From assembly GCF_009830945.1 (NCBI RefSeq), contig NZ_VWVV01000014.1:1-64000 (forward strand): DNA of 64,000 bases, in the 5' to 3' direction. The stretch comes from Nocardiopsis sp. FR4 (GTDB lineage Bacteria; Actinomycetota; Actinomycetes; Streptosporangiales; Streptosporangiaceae). Positions 61,654-64,000 of the stretch are shown here, piece by piece. A program made the translations under genes and the position numbers. How positions within the stretch are numbered: the stretch's first letter is position 1; every line of letters begins with the position of its first letter. Under the pieces are notes generated by a model. It worked only from the letters and a program-made list of their open reading frames with translations, was not told the origin of the DNA and ran no database searches.

Positions 61654-61663
61654 GGTTCGGCCC

Positions 61664-61712
61664 CGCGCCCCCGCGACACCCGGCGAATCCCGGGATCCGC
61701 CGCGGGGGCGCG
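61664..61712. terminator. Hairpin between the tandem glycosyltransferase and histidine kinase genes
   Basis: A perfect 12-bp stem (61664-61675 with 61701-61712) with a 25-base loop, between convergent genes; no U tract. Confidence 0.55.
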
Positions 61713-61791
61713 TCCGGTACGCCCGGCACGGGCGGCTGCCCGGAGCGCCGGGGACGGACGGTTCGCCGGAACCGGACGGGAATTCCCGGAA

Positions 61792-63078
61792 TCAGACCGG
61801 ACCGGTCATCTTGGACAGGCCGCCCGCGCCGGCGGGCAGGAACAGCGCGAAGGTGGTCGGCTTGGTCTGGATCAGCTCGATCCGGGCCCCCTCGGACTCG
61901 GCGATGTGCCGGGCCAGGGCCAGGCCCAGGCCGGTGCCCCCGCCGCCGCTGACCTCGCGTTCGAAGATCCGGCCGGACAGGTGCTCGGGCACGCCCTCGC
62001 CCTCGTCGCTCACCTCGATGCGCACCGACTGCCCGGTGTCCAGGCGCCGGATGGTCACCGTGCCCGCGCCGTGCTTGTAGGCGTTCTCCAGCAGGGTCGC
62101 GATGATCTGCGCGAGGTCGGTGGGCACGGTCATCGCGGTCAGCCCCGGGTCCCCGGCGACCAGCAGCTTGCGTTCCTCGGTCTGGAAGACCGGCTGCCAC
62201 TCGGACTGGAGGTGGTGCAGGACGGGGTCGATCTCGACCGCCTCCACCTCGGGGTTCTGGCTCTTGCGGGCCCGTCCCAGCAGGCTCTCCACGGTCTCCA
62301 CCAGGCGTTCGGTCTGCGCGAGGGCGGCCTCGCCCTCCTCCCGGACCACCTGGGGGTTGTCGGCCTCGGCGAGGATCTCCTCCAGGCGCATCGTCAGCGC
62401 GGTCAGCGGCGTGCGCAGCTGGTGGGAGGCGTCGGTGGCGAAGTGGCGTTCGGTGGCGATCAGCCCGGCGATGCGCTCGGCGCTGCGGTCCAGGACCTCG
62501 GCCACCCGGTCGGCCTCGGGGATCCCGTACCGGTGGCCCCACGGCGTGGTGACGCCCGAGCCCAGGCGCTCGGCGGTGACCGCCAGGTCGATCAGGGGGA
62601 GGGTGAGCCTGCGGGCCTGGAACATCGAGAGGCCGACGGCGACCCCGACGGCCAGCAGGGAGAGGGAGGCGATGCCCATCCAGGCGCGGACCACGCTCTG
62701 CTGCACGTTCTCGGCGCTGGCCCACACCTCGACCATCGTGCCGCGGCCGGTGGTCGCCGCCGCCTTCAGCATGCTCGGGGAGTCGGGGATCTCGGGGTTG
62801 AGGGCGGGGTCGCCCGCGGTCACGGAGCTGGACGAGCCCGCCGGGGTGATCCGGATGAACCGGTTCGGATGGTCCCGGTCGAACTCGCTGAGGTTGAGCT
62901 CCCCGTGGACCTCCAGCATGGCGTCGCTCTCGGCGCCGATCAGCTCCGCCTCGCCTTGGAGCTGGCGGGTGCTCTCGTCGTGCACCAGCTTGTAGGTGAG
63001 CGCACCCAGGGGCAGCCCGAGCAGCATGACGGCGATGACGGTCACCACCAGGGTGGAGAAAACCATCCGCCTGCGCAT
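61792..63078 (-). CDS. Sensor histidine kinase
   Basis: A 428-residue membrane kinase. Two membrane helices (about 9-29 and 130-152) enclose an extracellular sensor of about 100 residues. A HAMP domain (about 153-205) leads to the dimerisation/phosphoacceptor helix FATDASHQLRTPLTALTMRL, then the ATPase with N box LLENAYKHG, DEGEGVPEH (G1) and GGTGLGLALARHIAES (G2). It lies 66 bases after the response regulator gene in the same direction. The signal is unknown; the sensor has no cysteines or recognisable fold. Confidence 0.92.
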   Translation of the reverse strand: MRRRMVFSTLVVTVIAVMLLGLPLGALTYKLVHDESTRQLQGEAELIGAESDAMLEVHGELNLSEFDRDHPNRFIRITPAGSSSSVTAGDPALNPEIPDSPSMLKAAATTGRGTMVEVWASAENVQQSVVRAWMGIASLSLLAVGVAVGLSMFQARRLTLPLIDLAVTAERLGSGVTTPWGHRYGIPEADRVAEVLDRSAERIAGLIATERHFATDASHQLRTPLTALTMRLEEILAEADNPQVVREEGEAALAQTERLVETVESLLGRARKSQNPEVEAVEIDPVLHHLQSEWQPVFQTEERKLLVAGDPGLTAMTVPTDLAQIIATLLENAYKHGAGTVTIRRLDTGQSVRIEVSDEGEGVPEHLSGRIFEREVSGGGGTGLGLALARHIAESEGARIELIQTKPTTFALFLPAGAGGLSKMTGPV

Positions 63079-63144
63079 GTCACCTCTGTTCGTCCGACCC
63101 GGAGGCGGCCGAGCGGCGCGGGGCGCCTCGAACCCAAGGTCGGT

Positions 63145-63813
63145 TCAGTCTCGCTCGAAACGGAAGCCGACGCCCCGGACGGTCGTGATGTACGACGGCT
63201 GGTTGGCGTCGTCTCCCAGTTTGCGCCGCAGCCAGGAGATGTGCATGTCCAGGGTCTTGGTCGACCCCCACCAGTTGGTGTCCCACACCTCCCGCATGAT
63301 CTGCTCGCGGGTGACGACCTTGCCCGCGTCGCGGACCAGCACGCGCAACAGGTCGAACTCCTTGGTGGTGAGCTGCAGCTCGCGCTCGCCCAGCCAGGCG
63401 CGGCGGGAGTCGTTGTCGATCCGCACGCCGTGGACCACGGGCACCTCGGCGCCGCCCCGGCGCAGCAGGGCGCGGACCCGGGCCAGCAGCTCGGCGAGCC
63501 GGAAGGGCTTGGTCACGTAGTCGTCGGCACCGGCGTCGAGGCCGACGACGGTGTCGACCTCGTCGGCGCGCGCGGTCAGGATGAGGATCGGCGTTCCGTG
63601 GCCCTCGGAGCGAAGCCGACGCGCCACCTCGAGACCGTCCATCTCGGGCAGCCCGAGATCCAGGACCATGAGGTCGATGTCTCCCGCACGGGCACGGTCG
63701 AGTGTCTCAATGCCGTTGACGGTCACGTCCACCGTGTAGCCCTCGCGACGGAGTGCGCGCGCGAGAGGCTCGGAGATCGAGACATCGTCTTCGGCCAGCA
63801 AAACGCAGGTCAT
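63145..63813 (-). CDS. OmpR/PhoB-family response regulator
   Basis: A 222-residue regulator. The receiver has the acidic pair in LLAEDDVS, the phosphoacceptor aspartate in MVLDLGLPEMDG, the threonine in ILTARADE and the lysine in YVTKPF. The C-terminal winged helix ends with LDMHISWLRRKLGDD and ITTVRGVGFRFE. A TACGAT box lies 7 bases before the ATG, indicating a leaderless message and fixing the start. It is the promoter-proximal gene of the two-component pair. Confidence 0.94.
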   Translation of the reverse strand: MTCVLLAEDDVSISEPLARALRREGYTVDVTVNGIETLDRARAGDIDLMVLDLGLPEMDGLEVARRLRSEGHGTPILILTARADEVDTVVGLDAGADDYVTKPFRLAELLARVRALLRRGGAEVPVVHGVRIDNDSRRAWLGERELQLTTKEFDLLRVLVRDAGKVVTREQIMREVWDTNWWGSTKTLDMHISWLRRKLGDDANQPSYITTVRGVGFRFERD

Positions 63814-63820
63814 GCTGCCG

Positions 63821-63826
63821 ATCGTA
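63821..63826 (-). promoter_or_regulatory. -10 box of the response regulator gene (leaderless)
   Basis: TACGAT, 7 bases and the ATG on the minus strand, identical to the arrangement at mrp. A second AT-rich box (CATAAT on the minus strand, about 63850) lies further upstream. Confidence 0.55.
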
Positions 63827-63839
63827 GGTCCGGGGTCGT

Positions 63840-64000
63840 GCATTTCCCTATTATGCGCGCCGGATGTCCCAAGGTTGGCTGAAAATACGCTAATCACATA
63901 ACGGGCAAAGCGCTCGATTGATTACATTGTGTGTTTTATTTGTACGTATATGGCGAAAGATGGATGTTCGCGGCGACAGGGAGGGCATATCCGGTTACCT
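63840..64000. other. AT-rich non-coding edge of the window
   Basis: No gene is supported. From about 63880 to 63960 the sequence is far richer in A and T than anywhere else, with TTTTATTTGTACGTATATGG as its core. It is probably promoter or regulatory DNA of the response regulator and of a gene beyond the edge. Confidence 0.5.

Overview
The window is about 64 kb of very GC-rich DNA with tight gene packing, strong third-codon GC bias and many GTG starts. It is chromosomal DNA of a high-GC actinobacterium. The mycothiol gene mshB, a DUF3117 protein, a DivIVA-like membrane protein and an E-type ECF sigma locus all fit, and the gene content resembles Nocardiopsis or a related filamentous genus; that genus is an inference from gene families only. 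No rRNA, tRNA, insertion sequence, prophage or CRISPR array was seen.

Region 1 (1-14 kb) is housekeeping: an S9 peptidase, mshB, a small membrane protein, an M50 protease, an unrecognised 458-residue protein, an SH3-like protein, the 7Fe ferredoxin fdxA, then the lysine/diaminopimelate genes dapC, dapD and dapE, a LOG-family gene and the DivIVA-like gene. Region 2 (14-26 kb) has DUF3117, pepA, an O-methyltransferase and a four-gene envelope-stress locus (ECF sigma, zinc anti-sigma, RseB-like lipid/stress sensor, HtrA), then mrp, a CPBP protease, gtrA and purK-purE. The order dapD-dapE-LOG-DivIVA-DUF3117-OMT-sigE-anti-sigma-htrA-mrp parallels the Mycobacterium tuberculosis Rv1201c-Rv1229c segment, with several mycobacterial genes missing.

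Region 3 (26-43 kb) is cell-surface biology: a secreted TNT-like protein, UDP-glucose dehydrogenase, an LCP ligase, a TM2 protein, two GT2 glycosyltransferases and a compact module with a TagGH-type ABC exporter, an IspD/TarI-like cytidylyltransferase coupled to a glycerophosphodiesterase, a LicC/IPCT-like nucleotidyltransferase, an sn-glycerol-1-phosphate dehydrogenase-like enzyme and a CDP-alcohol phosphotransferase. Together these look like a pathway that makes, activates, transfers and exports a phosphorylated polyol. I consider this the strongest candidate for an incompletely described system.

Region 4 (43.7-50.4 kb) is a signalling island: MarR, a SpoIIE-type phosphatase with a substituted active site, and a five-gene stressosome-like chain (RsbR-, RsbS-, RsbT-like, a kinase-phosphatase fusion, and an RsbU-like phosphatase), each gene overlapping the next by four bases. 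No sigma factor gene is adjacent. Region 5 (51-62 kb) is a second polysaccharide locus: three glycosyltransferase genes, one with two GT domains and one with two TTA codons, a UDP-HexNAc dehydrogenase, UDP-GlcNAc 2-epimerase and an unrecognised coiled-coil protein. The window ends with an OmpR-type response regulator and its histidine kinase, and an abrupt AT-rich stretch at the right edge.

Convergent gene pairs are usually separated by long perfect GC-rich hairpins. Several genes have a TANNNT box 7-9 bases before the start codon, suggesting leaderless mRNAs.
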